From NCBI RefSeq assembly GCF_963169125.1, contig NC_084795.1, positions 277,460,122 through 277,524,121 on the forward strand: DNA of 64,000 bases. Reading direction: 5' to 3'. This stretch comes from Humulus lupulus. Its lineage: Eukaryota > Streptophyta > Magnoliopsida > Rosales > Cannabaceae. How positions within the stretch are numbered: the first letter of the stretch is position 1; each line of letters opens with the position of its first letter. Position numbers and translations under genes: made by a program. This document shows, piece after piece, positions 1 to 11,549 of this stretch. The notes beneath the pieces were generated by a model. It was not told where the DNA came from. It was given only the letters and a program-made list of their open reading frames with translations, and searched no databases.

Positions 1-893
1 GCATACGCTGTCTAATAAGCGTTACTGCTTCTTGAGCTTGTCTAACAACTTCGGGCCTTAGAAGCTGCCTTTCTCCTACCTCGTCCTAGTGCAATGGTGA
101 TCGGTACCTTCGTCCATATAGCAACTCATAAGGTGCCATTCCGATCGTTGACTGGTAGCTGTTGTTTGTACGAGAACTCGATCAGTGGTAAGTACTTGTT
201 CCACGATCCTCCGAAATCAAGTACACATGCGCGTAGCATATCCTCTAAAATATGAATCGTACGCTCGGACTGCCCATTTGTCTGAGGATGGAAAGCTGTA
301 CTAAGGCTTAATTTAGTACCCATAGCTTGTTGTAAGCTTCTCCAAAATCTTGACGTAAATACTGATCCTCTATCTGATACTATCGTCTTGGGGATTCCAT
401 GCAATCGTACAATCTCCTGGATGTAGATGTCTGCATGTTGGTCTGCCGTATATGAAGTCTTAACAGGCAGAAAATGAGCCGACTTGGTTAGTCTATCTAT
501 GTCTATCCAAGCGGAATCATGCTGCTTATTCGTCTTTGGCAGACCCGTTATGAAGTCCATGGCTATATCGTCCCACTTCCATTCCGGTATGCTAAGTGGT
601 TGCAACAATCCTGCAGGCCGCTGATGCTCCGCTTTCACTTGCTGGCATACCAGACACTTAGATACATACTCTGCTATCTCTTTCTTCATCCCTAGCCACC
701 AATAGACTGCCTTGATGTCATGAGTCATCTTGGTAGACCCTGGATGAACTGAGTACGGGGTATTGTGCGCTTCTTCTAGGATCGTCTTCTTAATACTTTG
801 ATCGTCTGGCACGCATACCCGATCCTTATATCTCAATAAGCCTTGGCTAGATATTGAGAAATCTGTATTCTTGCCTTCTCTGACTGCTTCCAT
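1..893 (-). pseudogene. Gypsy integrase fragment (broken, runs off left edge)
   Basis: Minus-strand reading shows the integrase zinc-binding region (H and C residues ending in CLVCQQVK) followed by the catalytic core: MDFITGLP carries the first Asp, IVSDRGSVF the second, and [10 protein letters not shown] the Glu. Near position 160-170 the frame shifts; the next frame continues with a recognisable YELLYGRR segment and then an in-frame stop before the window edge. In an active element this enzyme inserts the cDNA into the genome. Here it cannot be functional. Confidence 0.8.
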
Positions 894-901
894 ATGTGGT
901 G

Positions 902-1391
902 CTAGCGATTCCTCATGTCTCTGACCAATCCGTATGTCCTATTTGATTGGATAGACAAGTTAGCCAGCTTGCCTACAACCACTTCTATTCCGGCACTGAT
1001 AAGCTCCTGCTGTAGCGGCTTTTCTATTCCGGATAAGACTGCTAAGTTCCCATAGCTTTTCCTACTAAGCGCATCGGCAACTACGTTCGCCTTCCCTGGG
1101 TGGTATAGGATTTCACAGTCGTAATCCTTGACTAATTCTATCCACCTGCGCTGCCTCATGTTGAGCTCCTTCTGCGTAAAGAAGTAATTTAAACTCTTGT
1201 GGTCCGTATAAATCTCGCACCGTTCTCCGTAAAGATAATGGCGCCAGATTTTCAATGCGACCACCGCTGCCAACTCCATATCATGAGTTGGATAGCGTTG
1301 TTCATACTCCTTCGACTGACATGAGGCATAGGCTATCTCCTTGTCATTTTTGCATCAACACGCATCCCAATCCTAGCTTTGATGCATCGCA
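902..1391 (-). pseudogene. Gypsy RNase H remnant
   Basis: The minus strand encodes a segment with [11 protein letters not shown] and [16 protein letters not shown], then [14 protein letters not shown], the standard Ty3/Gypsy RNase H to integrase linker. The upstream (higher-coordinate) part, 1280-1391, is interrupted by stops but a CDASKLGLG segment can be read. It joins the RT remnant on one side and the integrase remnant on the other without a large gap, so this is the original element order, not a chance similarity. Confidence 0.75.
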
Positions 1392-2532
1392 TTAGACAAC
1401 GAACTTATCGTCGGGTATCGGTACACTAAGTACTGGTGTTGAGCAAAGCTTATCCTTAAGCAATTGGAAGCTTTCTTCACACTTATCGTTCCAGTTAAAC
1501 TTTTGTTGCTTCCGGGTCAGGTTGGTGAGTGGAGTGGCTATCTTAGAAAAGCCCTCTACAAACTTTCTATAATAACCTGCTAGCCCTAAGAAGCTTCTTA
1601 CTTCTGACGCGTTCTTTGGGCTAGGCCAATCCTTCACGGCCTCTACCTTTGATGGATCTACTGCAACTCCGTCTTTCAATATGATGTGCCCGAGGAATGC
1701 CACTTGCGAAAGCCAAAATTCGCATTTCTTGAACTTGGCGTAGAGTTGATGCTCCTTCAATCGCGTCCAAATCATCCTCAAATGTTCCTCGTGCTCTACT
1801 TCATCCTTGGAGTATATTAAGATATCGTCGATGAATAGCACGACGAATTTATCTAAGTAATACTTGAGGACCCTATTCATTTAGTCCATAAACGCGGCTG
1901 GTGCGTTAGTAAGACCAAAAGACATAACCAAGAACTCGTAATGTCCATAACGAGTCCTAAAGGCTGTCTTAGGAATATCTTCTCCCTTTACCTTGAGCTG
2001 ATGATACCCGGTCCGTAGATCGATCTTAAAAAAATACAGTCGCGCCTCGGAGTTGATCAAACAAATCATCAATCCGAGGTAGTGGGTATTTGTTCTTAAT
2101 TGCTACTTTATTCAGCTCACAGTAGTCTATGCACATGCGCATACTTCCGTCCTTCTTCTTCATGAATAGTACCGGAGCTCCCCATGGTGAATGGCTTGGC
2201 CTAATGAAACCCAAGTCTAGGAGTTCTTGTAGCTGCGTCTTTAACTCCTTGAGTTTCGTAGGTGCCATCCGGTATGGTGCCTTAGAGATAGGCTCGGTGC
2301 CTGGTACTAATTCTATCGTGAAGTCTATTTCTTGATTTGGCGGCAATCCTGGCAAGTCATCGGGAAATACCTCTAGAAATACTTGTATAACTCGATCATC
2401 TCCATCCTTAAGTGGCGTCTCCCTTTCCACGTTCGTGATGCTGGCTAAGAACGCTTGACATCCTTTCTCTATCCTTTGTTGAGCTTTGAGAGATGACACT
2501 AACGGGGTGCGTAATCCTGAAGCTTGTCCCAT
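1392..2532 (-). pseudogene. Gypsy reverse transcriptase remnant
   Basis: Three minus-strand open segments together cover the RT. The first (2532 to about 2026) has [20 protein letters not shown] and [13 protein letters not shown]. The second (2072-1884) has [14 protein letters not shown] and [14 protein letters not shown]. The third (1880-1392) has the active site FIDDILIYS and [11 protein letters not shown] frameshift separates the first two and a stop codon at 1881-1883 separates the second and third. The short plus-strand open frame here is an antisense shadow. Confidence 0.8.
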
Positions 2533-2839
2533 GAAGCATCGTCTCTGGCCGTTCAGGAGTCTCGAACATCACCTTCTTACGTTTGCTGTCGATCGTTGCG
2601 CCATGCCGTGCTAGCCGATCCATGCCTAGTATTACGTCGAAGTCCTTGATTACTAGCTCCATCAGGTCTCCTTCTAGTTCTATGTCCTCAATCTTGATCG
2701 GTACGCCTCGTACTATTCGTGATGATAGAACTACTTTGCCCGAAGGCAACTCGGTTACAAACCTAGTTCTAAATCTTTCACTAGGTTTGTCTAGTTTTTC
2801 TATCATTCCTAACGAGATATACGAGTATACTGCTACCAA
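2408..2839 (-). pseudogene. Gypsy aspartic protease remnant
   Basis: The minus-strand frame contains FDVILGMDRLARHGATID, the C-terminal half of the retropepsin-like domain found between gag and RT in plant Ty3/Gypsy elements. The catalytic D[ST]G segment is not visible in this open frame, so the domain is incomplete. It overlaps the start of the RT remnant in another frame, which indicates an indel between the two. Confidence 0.65.
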
Positions 2840-2939
2840 TCAAGCGATACTAGAACATATACTATCGAGGATAGGATCTGACCTGTAAATCCTTGTTACT
2901 AGCATGGGTTCCTCCTTGGGTCAATGCAAAGACTTTGGT

Positions 2940-3064
2940 CTGGCACCATCGTTTAATCCTTCTTCTCCTTACTAACATTCATCAGAATCCTTTCTACTTT
3001 GATTGCCGTTTCTAGAACATTGGCATAGGTAGTGGTTCCCAGGTCTGCTAGCTTAACTCCTAAT
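2940..3064 (-). pseudogene. Possible gag remnant of the Gypsy fragment
   Basis: The minus strand can be read as a short open stretch (KELGVKLADLGTTTYANVLE, then further residues ending in KEKKD and a stop). It resembles the helical C-terminal part of a Gypsy gag in position and style, but it is too short to identify firmly. It ends exactly where similarity to the Sirevirus LTR begins, so it marks the left side of a chimeric junction. Confidence 0.35.
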
Positions 3065-3893
3065 TCCTTTTTGAGCTTGTTTTATCCGACACAGGTCTGA
3101 GCTGTCCCCACCGATATCGCATCTGTCGGATCAGCATCTTCTAAATAAGGCAACTCTTTGACAATCAAAAATATCTTCTGTGATTCTTGCCTTTATTAGA
3201 AGAATTATTTCTCTGCCTTTGTGAGCACGAAAAAGACTCTATAAATAGGGCTCTAAAGGCAGTGAGAAAAGTGAACTCTTTGGTGCATTATTCGTGAGCA
3301 TTATTGTAATATTTGAGAGAGTTCCTCTTTGTATTCAAGATCATAAGTATTCATGTGATCTTGTAGTAATATGTGTGTTTAGATTTTAGTGGTGAGTTTA
3401 TACCATGTTCATGAGTGAATACACTTTGTAATTCGAACACAACATTTATAGTCTTCGGGAGAAGATTTTTACAAGCCTTGCGTCGGGAGGATGCAAGCAC
3501 TCGCTTGCCATTGAAGGGAGTTCAAGTGGTTGAGCGTTTCAATCAAGATCAGATTAGTGAAGAGAAGTACAACAATTTGCGGCAAATCTCAAGAGGGAGT
3601 CTTGTTTTGTTTAAGTCAATGTTTTTGTACTTGTGATTATTTATTAATTGGTTTTATTCTCTGGGCGTGACCCCAAGGAGTAGGTTATCCGAAAGGGTTT
3701 CTGAACCTTGTAAAAATTCGTTGTGTTCTTTATTGTTTTGCACTGTCTTTTTATTGTGTTCAGTTTCTGTCGTGACAAGTTTGGTTTCTGTCCCGACAGA
3801 ACTGTATTCTGTGTAAACAGTTAATTACCATTCCGCACTTTAATTAATTTACTTGGTTTAATTAATTTGGTAATTACTAAAAACGGAATTTCA
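3065..3893 (+). repeat. Sirevirus 5' LTR, lacking its first about 413 bp
   Basis: Aligns end to end with 11963-12792 of the 3' LTR, including the shared start TCCTTTTTGAGC and the terminal ACGGAATTTCA. The upstream third of the LTR is absent. A TATA-like box TATAAATAG lies at 3240-3248, so the core promoter survives the truncation. Scattered substitutions and small indels separate it from the 3' LTR, so insertion was not very recent. Confidence 0.9.
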
Positions 3894-3895
3894 AT

Positions 3896-3907
3896 TGGTA
3901 TCAGAGC
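3896..3907 (+). other. Primer binding site (initiator Met-tRNA type)
   Basis: TGGTATCAGAGC starts two bases after the end of the 5' LTR. This is the usual plant Copia primer site, complementary to the 3' end of the initiator methionine tRNA, and it fixes the inner LTR boundary. Confidence 0.9.
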
Positions 3908-3966
3908 GGGTCACTCATTTTTGAGTGTGATCTTGGTTTATTCTGTTTGTTGTTCGTGTTCTTGCA

Positions 3967-6900
3967 ATGTCTTTTTTCACAGAAGGAGGTTCCATAACTC
4001 GCCCCCCTTTACTCAACGATTCAAACTATCCATATTGGAAAGTTCGAATGAGAGCCTTTATCAAATCTCAAGATGAAAAGGCTTGGAGAGCTGTTTTAAG
4101 TGGTTGGACTCCTCCAGCAGAAAGCGATGATATAACTAAGGTAAAATCTGAACTTGAATGGACTGATGCTGAAGATAAATTGTCCAGTTACAACAATAAA
4201 GCATTACATGCCATTTTTAATGGTGTTGGTGAGGGTTACATTAAATTGATTTCTTCATGTGTTTCGGCCAAAGATGCTTGGCAAATTCTTCAAACTCAAT
4301 TTGAAGGAACTGCTGATGTCAAGCGTTCTAGGCTTGTAATGCTCACAACAAAATTTGAAAATTTGAAAATGAATGAAAATGAAACCCTCACTGAATTTTA
4401 TGAGAAATTGTCAGATATTGCTAACGAATTTTTTGCTCTTGGTGAAAAACTTGAAGAAAATGTTTTGGTTCGAAAAATTGTTAGAGTTCTCCCTGACAGG
4501 TTTCAGACAAAGCTAACTGCAATTGAAGAAGCAAAAGATCTGGACAAAATGAAAGTAGAGGAACTAATGGGTTCACTTCGAACTTTTGAGCTAAACCAAA
4601 AAATTAGACAAAAAGGTAAGACAGAGGAAATCAAGGAAAAATCTATTGCCTTGAAATCCTCTAAAGAAAAGAAGGAAAATTCGGATGATGAGGATGATGA
4701 GATGGCTCTATTGACAAAAAATTTCCAAAAATACATAAAGAAATTGGGAAATAAAAAGGCCTTATCCAAAAACCCAAAAGGTAATTTTTCTAAACCCTTT
4801 GAGACTAATAAAAAGGGTATTCAGTGCAGGGAATGTGAAGGATTTGGACATATTCAATCTGAGTGTGCAAATACCTTAAAGAAAAAGAAAGTCATAACAG
4901 CCACATGGAGTGATCAAGACTCTGAACAGAGTGATGAGGAGGAAAATAGTGTTGCCTTAACCTCTGTTCACAAAGGTATTGTTTTCAATTACAAGGATGT
5001 ACTATGCCTTAATAATTCTGTTCAGAACAATGATAATTCAGATAGTGATTCTGATGATTCTGATTTAGATGAGGAGTCATTACAAGAGTCTTATAAAATA
5101 ATGTATGATCAATGGCTGAAAGTGTGTTCTGAGAATCGTCTAATGGCTGGCAATAATAAAAATTTTGTTAAAAAAATTGAAAGTCTTGAGATGATTATTG
5201 CCTCCAAAAATGATGAAATTATTTCTTTGAATAAAGAAATTGAGTTTTTGCAAAAAGGTGTCAAAATGCTTAATCCTAGATCTGGAATTTTGGATGATAT
5301 TCTTTCTGTAGGAAAAAAGGTTGGTGACTACAGTGGATTAGGATCTAATGGATCTGAGTCCTCAAGAAAAACGGTTTTTGTAAAATCTATGAATTATCCA
5401 TCTGTTGTGTCAACTAACCGTGTTGCAGGAACAAGTCACGATGCTGAGAGGACAGAGTTGCCATCTGTTGCAACAGATCTACAACTGAAGAAAATTTCTC
5501 CAAAAAGAAACATTGAACATTTTGTACCAGTTTGTCATTTTTGTGGGATGAAAGGTCACATAAGACCTAAGTGTTTTTCTCTGTTAAAATTGTTCAAAAA
5601 GAATTATGATAAACACTTTGGTGGTATGAATCAATTCTTGACCGAAAGAAATTCAAAATCAAAAACAGTATGGGTCAAGAAAGTTAACTCTGTTTGCTTG
5701 GCTACTTTTACCTGTCACAAAATGCATGCATCTAGTTCATGGTACTTTGATAGCGGTTGTTCGAGACATATGACAGGTAATGCCAACATACTTACCAACT
5801 TCAAATCCTTGAAGTGTGGAGTAGTAACTTTTGGGGATGGAATGACATGAAATATTCTTGGTAAAGGTACTCTAAACATTGAAGGGTTACCGAAATTGAA
5901 AAATGTGCTTCTTGTTGATGGGCTGAAAGCCAACTTAATTAGCATAAGTCAAATTTGTGACCAAGGTTTTTATGTTAATTTTTCACATGATGAGTGTAAT
6001 GTTTTAAATCAAAATGGTGATATTATTCTCAAAGGCTCTCGTTCTTTGGATAATTGCTACACTCTCACACAAAACTTCACATGTCATGCATCTTCATCAA
6101 GCTTTAATACTACTGACTTGTGGCATGAAAAACTTGGTCATATAAATTTCAAAAACCTGAAAAAGATTGCTAATGCAGGTCTCATCCGTGGTATACCCAA
6201 GTTGGGTAAAGAATCGCTTGGTAAGTGTGAATCATGCCAATTGGGAAAACAGTTGAAAATTTCCCATAAAGCATTGTCTGATGTTAATACTTCAAATGTG
6301 TTAGAATTATTGCATATGGATATCATGGGTCCTATTCAAGTTGAAAGTATTAATGGCAAGAGATACATTTTTGTTTGTGTGGATGATTTTTCTAGATTTA
6401 CTTGGGTAGATTTTTTAAGAGAGAAATCAGATACTTTTGAAGCTTTTCAAACACTATGTACAAGATTAAGAGTTGAAAAAAATTGTAACATTGGAAAGAT
6501 TGTACGAATAAGGAGTGATCATGGTAAAGAGTTTGAAAATTCTGTTTATGATGATTATTGTAAAACATTTGGAATTTTGCATGAATTTTCTGCTCCCAAA
6601 ACCCCTGAACAAAATGGGGTAGTGGAACGGAAAAATGGTACCTTGCAGGAAATGGCCAGAGTTATGCTTAACAGCAAAAAACTCACAAAGAAATTATGGG
6701 CAGAAGCTATTAATACAGCTTGTTATACAATTAATCGTGTTTTTCTGCGCCCAGGTACAAACAAAAGTCCTTATGAAATCTGGAAAGGTAGAAAACCCAA
6801 TGTTAACTACTTTCATGTTTTTGGATGTCTATGCTATATTCTTAGAGATCGTGAGAATCTAGGAAAATTTGATGCTAAGAGTGATATGGGAGTTTTTCTT

Positions 6901-8826
6901 GGTTATTCCACTAATAGTAGGGCTTATCGTGTCTATAATATGAGAACCCAAACTATTATGGAATCAGCTAATGTGGTTGTAGATGATTTTAAAGATTTTT
7001 CTGAGTACTCCCATGAGGAGGAAATTGACAGGCTCATAGATGTGGCGGATCCGACAACACAGCTTTCGGAGGGGACAACAGCCACTGCTGACGTATCAAA
7101 TGACAAGTCTGTCGAAACAACAACAGGGCAAACAGAGAAGGAAAATCCAGTTATTTCCTCTGACTCCGTTCAAAAAGAACCATCAACCAGAGTAAAAAAG
7201 AATCACCCTTCTGACCTTATTCTGGGAAATCTTGAAGAGAGTATGGTCACTCGAAAGAGGTATGTAAATTTGGTTAAATTTGTTTGTTTTACCTCCTCTT
7301 TGGAACCTAAAAATGTGAAGGAGGCCTTAAATGATGAATCATGGATCAATGCTATGCAAGAAGAGTTAGATCAATTCGCAAGGAATGAGGTATGGATTCT
7401 TGTCCCTAGACCGAGTCATACCAATGTTATAGGTACAAAGTGGATATTTAAAAACAAAACTGATGAATTTGGGACCATAATAAGAAATAAAGCTAGATTA
7501 GTTGCACAGGGGTACACTCAAGTTGAAGGAATTGATTTTGATGAGACATCTGCCCCTGTTGCAAGACTTGAATCCATAAGATTATTACTAGCTATTTCAT
7601 GTGTTCTTGGTTTTAAATTGTTCCAAATGGATGTAAAATCCGCATTTCTAAATGGTGTTTTGAATGAGGAAGCTTATGTGGAACAACCTAAAGGGTTTGA
7701 GGATCCTTACAATCCTAATCATGTTTTTAAATTGCAAAAAGCTTTGTATGGGCTAAAACAAGCCCCACGGGCTTGGTATGAGAGACTAACTCAATTTTTG
7801 GTCTCAAAGGGATACAAGAGAGGGGGAGTAGACAAAACACTGTTTATCAAAAATGTTGATGAAAATATTATGATAGCACAAATTTATGTTGATGATATAG
7901 TGTTCGGTTCTACTAATGATTCTCTAGTGCAGGAATTTGTGAAACAAATGCAGGAAGAGTTTGAGATGAGCATGTTAGGAGAACTCAATTTCTTCCTAGG
8001 ACTTCAAGTAAAGCAGTCTGATGAAGGAATTTTTATTTCACAAAGCAAGTATGCAAGAAACCTTGTGAAAAGATTTGGACTCGATGCATCTAAACCTGCT
8101 AAAACACTCATGGGTACCACGGTCAAATTGTCTAAAGATGAAAATGGGAAGAAAGTTGATCCAACCCTTTACAGGAGTATGATTGGGAGTCTCCTTTACT
8201 TAACTGCAAGTCGCCCTGACATAAGTTACAGTGTTGGAGTGTGTGCTCGGTTCCAAGGGAACCCCATGGAGTCTCATGTGACTGCTGTAAAAAGAATTAT
8301 TCGTTACATCAATAATACTCTTGACTTAGGCATTTGGTACTCCAAAGAAACAAATTCTAACCTTGTGTGTTATAGTGATGCAGATTGGGCAGGAAACACT
8401 GATGATCGAAAAAGCACAAGTGGTGGTTGTTTTTACTTAGGAAACAATTTGGTCTCCTGGCATAGTAAAAAACAAAACTCCATCTCCTTGTCAACAGCCG
8501 AAGCTGAGTACATTGCTGCTGGAAGCTGTTGTACTCAACTTTTGTGGATGAAACAAATGTTGGCAGACTATGGGTTTGATGTTAAAACTTTAACCATTTT
8601 TTGTGATAATACAAGTGCTATTAATATCTCCAAAAATCCTGTTCAGCACTCTCGCACCAAACATATTGACATTCGTCATCATTTTATTAGGGAACTTGTT
8701 GAAAACAAAACATTGATTTTAGAATATGTTGAGACTAACAAACAAATTGCAGATATCTTTACTAAAGCCTTAGACACGGTTAGATTTGATTCCCTCAGGA
8801 AATCCTTGGGGGTTTGTTTTATTTGA
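3967..8826 (+). pseudogene. gag-pol: Sirevirus gag-pol polyprotein, one in-frame stop in the protease
   Basis: One continuous frame of about 1,620 codons is interrupted only by TGA at 5848-5850. Gag runs from residue 1 with PPLLNDSNYPYWKVRM and carries two CCHC knuckles, CRECEGFGHIQSEC (about residue 286) and CHFCGMKGHIRPKC (about 522). The protease active site DSGCSRHMTG is near residue 594, about 30 codons before the stop. Downstream are the integrase (LWHEKLGHINF zinc region; Asp in HMDIMGP, Asp in RSDHGKEF, Glu in NGVVERKN), RT (QMDVKSAFLNG; active site YVDD) and RNase H (YSDADWAG; STAEAEYIAA). No frameshift is present, so readthrough or a single substitution is all that separates it from an open frame. 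It is probably inactive. Confidence 0.92.
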
Positions 8827-9920
8827 AATTGCCAATAAATTGATTGTCTTGCCTTGCATATGTGTTTTTGTAAATCTCTTGTCCTGATTGGAAGAAATTT
8901 GATGAGCATATTTTTTTTATTAGAGAATGATCGTTATAAGTCCTATACTTTGTTGGAATGGAAAACCATATTTGAAAAATTATAGTTCATCCAATTTATA
9001 TTTGATCAAATCATTATCTTTGTATGAGCATTCCTAATCCAGTTTCTTTTTCAGGCTCCATTTTGGAAAAGTGCTACCTATACTGATGTGTGAAAGCCGA
9101 CACTGAGTAAGTTGGTACCAGGTAATTAGCAATTATATTGGAGGATACTCTACCAGCGTAAAGGGCTACCATCAGTATAAGAGTTATAGCCTCCATTTTG
9201 GTTACAATTGGAAAAAGGCTAAAAATCGCCAAATATGGGCAATGACCCTAGCTTTAAAAGGCCAAAAAGAAACGCCAAATTGCTTACACTTGCACACACA
9301 TATGCTTGTTCTAGACTGTGTAAGATGGTTGTAAGACTCATACATATAATGAATTGTCTCAAATATGTTTTGTGTGTGGTATGTTTTTCGAATTATGGTC
9401 TCTTAGTATTTGAAGTATAACTCATTTCTCTAATTTGTGAAAAATATGGTTATCTTGTTTCTTCTGAACAGGACTTGGGATTTACATGGACACATATGGT
9501 AAGGCATTATACACTTTATTTTCGGCAATTCTGTAATAAAAAAAAATAATAAACATTTTGAAAAAGAAAATCTGTTATCTACCGTGTATTTTAAAAAAAA
9601 AAAGGGGTTGAAAAATTATTTTTGCAATTTATTTGTTTTGTCTCAATATATTCTAAAAATATTCAAAAGTTTCCAATTTTGAGGTGTGACAGAATTTGTG
9701 TTAAAAAGGGAGATTTTTTGGCATTTATCTCTAAAAATCCGGTTACCCGTTTTTGGTTACCCAATCTTGAACTTGCCTCATTTGTGTTCCGAATACTGTA
9801 TATATTCGGAGTCCCTTGGTTGTTTTATGATCAGTGTTTTCTTGTTAAATCTCTCACATATAACCAAAGTGTTTAGGGTTTCTTTCTTTGTGTGTTTCAC
9901 TTGTTTTTCTCTTAGCAGCC
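8827..9920 (+). other. Sirevirus spacer between pol and the extra ORF
   Basis: About 1.1 kb without a convincing gene. It contains short A-rich tracts near 9538-9603 and ends in a pyrimidine-rich stretch and CAG at 9916-9918, three bases before the ATG at 9921. That looks like a splice acceptor that could bring the downstream ORF onto a spliced subgenomic RNA. No matching donor was established. Confidence 0.5.
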
Positions 9921-11348
9921 ATGAAGACTCGAGGCCGTGGTTCATCTTCCAAGTCTGTGAAGTCTCAGCAGGAGACACTTCCTGTATTTGTTCCCACTGC
10001 CACTCCTTCGGTCCCAGCATCAATTCCTACTGTCTCTCCTACTCCAGGCCGTCGTTCTAAAACCACAGCAAGAAAGAAGGTTCTTGCTCTTTCGGGTCCT
10101 ATCAGTTCATCTGTTCTTGGTGCTTCTAGCAAAGGAGTTACGTTCCCGAATTTGGATGCTGAGCAAATTCCTGCCTCTCCCAAAGATCAAATAAAAGTCA
10201 AACCGGCCTTGGCAACTAGTCAGTCCAAATCAATTTCTACTGAAGATGTGTCTGCTCCATCTGATCATGACTCTGAATCCTCACTATCTCCTGATGTGTT
10301 GACACCCAAGGCAAAGGGCAAACGTAAGTCCAAAGTTGTTGGGTCGAAGAAAGGGAAAAAGGCCAAAGTGACTAAATCTAAAGGTACCAGTTCCATCTCT
10401 GATTCATCTCCTTTATCTCATTTTAAATTAAAGGCCAAAATCAATCCTCCCCCATGCACCTCATCGGAGGATGTCTCTCCCGAGACGGAAGACTCTCAGC
10501 CTGAGTTGGATCCTTCTTTGACCGAGCCTAATCCTAAAGTTCCTCTTGATAATTTGGCTGAGGAGACTGACTCTGAAGAAGACCCATCTGAAGCCTCTCC
10601 AGTTGCATCGGACCCAAAAGGCACCACTCCTTTGGCTTTTCCTGAATTGTCATCCAAACTTGATAAGCAAAAAGGTGCTCCTGCCCGTACCTCAGGTTCT
10701 TTCAAAGCTCACTCTATTACATTCTGTTTTAATGATAATGAGAAGAACATGCAATTCTATGACCATCGCCATTTTATTAGTGAGCGAAATTTTCTTTTTG
10801 CTCCTCATCGTGTTTTTGGGGTATTGCTTACTTTAGAGGAAAGAGGTTGGTTGCGATCCTTGTCTGGTTTTGATGGGTTTGTGCCTCGGGTTGTTAAAGA
10901 ATTCTATGCAAATTTGAATGATGAATTATTAGACCAATCTTCTTTCATGTTTCATAAAGTTTATGTTAGGGGTCTTTGGTACAATTTTAGCCCGTCCGAA
11001 ATTACTAAGGCTCTCAATCTCGTCCCTGTGGAGATTGATGATTCTATTGAGTTTGCAAAGGATCAAGTTTTTTCTGAACTGGTTGGTCAGGCTATGGTGT
11101 GGGAACCAAGCACCTCTCTTCGTGTCACCGATCTCACTCATGGAGGAAACTCAGCGCCAAATTCTTGCTTCATTGGCCTCTCTCCATGCATCCAGCTCTC
11201 CTGCCCCATGATAATTTCGGTTCCCTTGATCTATTTTACTATTGTTAGTTGTAAAAGAACACTTCATGTGTCTTTCTTTTGGTTTCATTTCCTTTTGGTT
11301 TCTATGTTTCTTTGGCATTTTTTTCATACAATGAGGGGGAAAGAGTGA
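9921..11348 (+). CDS. Sirevirus extra 3' ORF (env-like ORF)
   Basis: I chose the ATG at 9921 (MKTRGRGSSSKS), not an in-frame ATG 11 codons earlier, because the upstream codons lie in a T-rich, splice-acceptor-like stretch. The N-terminal 250 or so residues are Ser/Pro/Lys/Glu-rich and low complexity. The following 150 residues form a globular-looking region (FYDHRHFISERNF, VKEFYANLND, YVRGLWYNFSP) resembling the putative plant transposon protein domain seen in many plant elements. The last 65 residues are hydrophobic (IISVPLIYFTIV; FFWFHFLLVSMFLW), like membrane spans. However, near 11140 another frame offers a more protein-like continuation (EETQRQILASLASL), so the hydrophobic tail may be a frameshift artefact over a T-rich 3' region. 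Function is unknown. Confidence 0.6.
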   Translation: MKTRGRGSSSKSVKSQQETLPVFVPTATPSVPASIPTVSPTPGRRSKTTARKKVLALSGPISSSVLGASSKGVTFPNLDAEQIPASPKDQIKVKPALATSQSKSISTEDVSAPSDHDSESSLSPDVLTPKAKGKRKSKVVGSKKGKKAKVTKSKGTSSISDSSPLSHFKLKAKINPPPCTSSEDVSPETEDSQPELDPSLTEPNPKVPLDNLAEETDSEEDPSEASPVASDPKGTTPLAFPELSSKLDKQKGAPARTSGSFKAHSITFCFNDNEKNMQFYDHRHFISERNFLFAPHRVFGVLLTLEERGWLRSLSGFDGFVPRVVKEFYANLNDELLDQSSFMFHKVYVRGLWYNFSPSEITKALNLVPVEIDDSIEFAKDQVFSELVGQAMVWEPSTSLRVTDLTHGGNSAPNSCFIGLSPCIQLSCPMIISVPLIYFTIVSCKRTLHVSFFWFHFLLVSMFLWHFFHTMRGKE

Positions 11349-11549
11349 CTCTATTTTTGGTACTTTGATTATGTTCACCTGCTGGTTATTATTGGTTTCT
11401 TTCGTTAACTGTGCTTTGGTTATCTTACGCAGGGGGAGTCATTTTTGTTTATTTTGTGACTCTTATGGTTTTAAGCACTTACTTGTGTTTTGCAGGGATC
11501 TTTTAAAAAATAGATATTCCTTGTCTATAAAATTGCCAAAGGGGGAGAT
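11332..11549 (+). promoter_or_regulatory. Repeated polypurine tracts before the 3' LTR
   Basis: Three GGGGG-containing purine runs occur upstream of the 3' LTR: GAGGGGGAAAGAG at about 11332-11345, AGGGGGAG at about 11431, and AAAGGGGGAGA at about 11538-11548 directly before the LTR. The last is the plus-strand priming tract. Multiple upstream copies are a known Sirevirus trait. Confidence 0.75.

Larger units (their letters stand above)
1..3064 (-). mobile_element. Decayed Ty3/Gypsy retrotransposon fragment (Tekay-like chromovirus)
   Basis: Read on the minus strand the order is a possible gag remnant, protease, reverse transcriptase, RNase H and integrase, which is the Ty3/Gypsy order (integrase last). 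Frames are broken by stops and frameshifts throughout. No LTR of this element is in the window: the left end runs off the edge inside the integrase and the right end stops abruptly where the Sirevirus LTR begins at 3065. The integrase context ([22 protein letters not shown]) and RT motif FIDDILIYS fit Tekay/Del-type chromoviruses, but no chromodomain is visible, so the lineage is inferred. Confidence 0.85.

Noticed and set aside
2129..2888. Plus-strand open frames opposite the Gypsy RT and protease
   Set aside because: Antisense shadows of coding sequence; composition and position are explained by the minus-strand domains.
9235..9876. Short plus-strand open frames between Sirevirus pol and the extra ORF
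   Set aside because: No domain, T-rich composition, and they overlap the presumed untranslated spacer.
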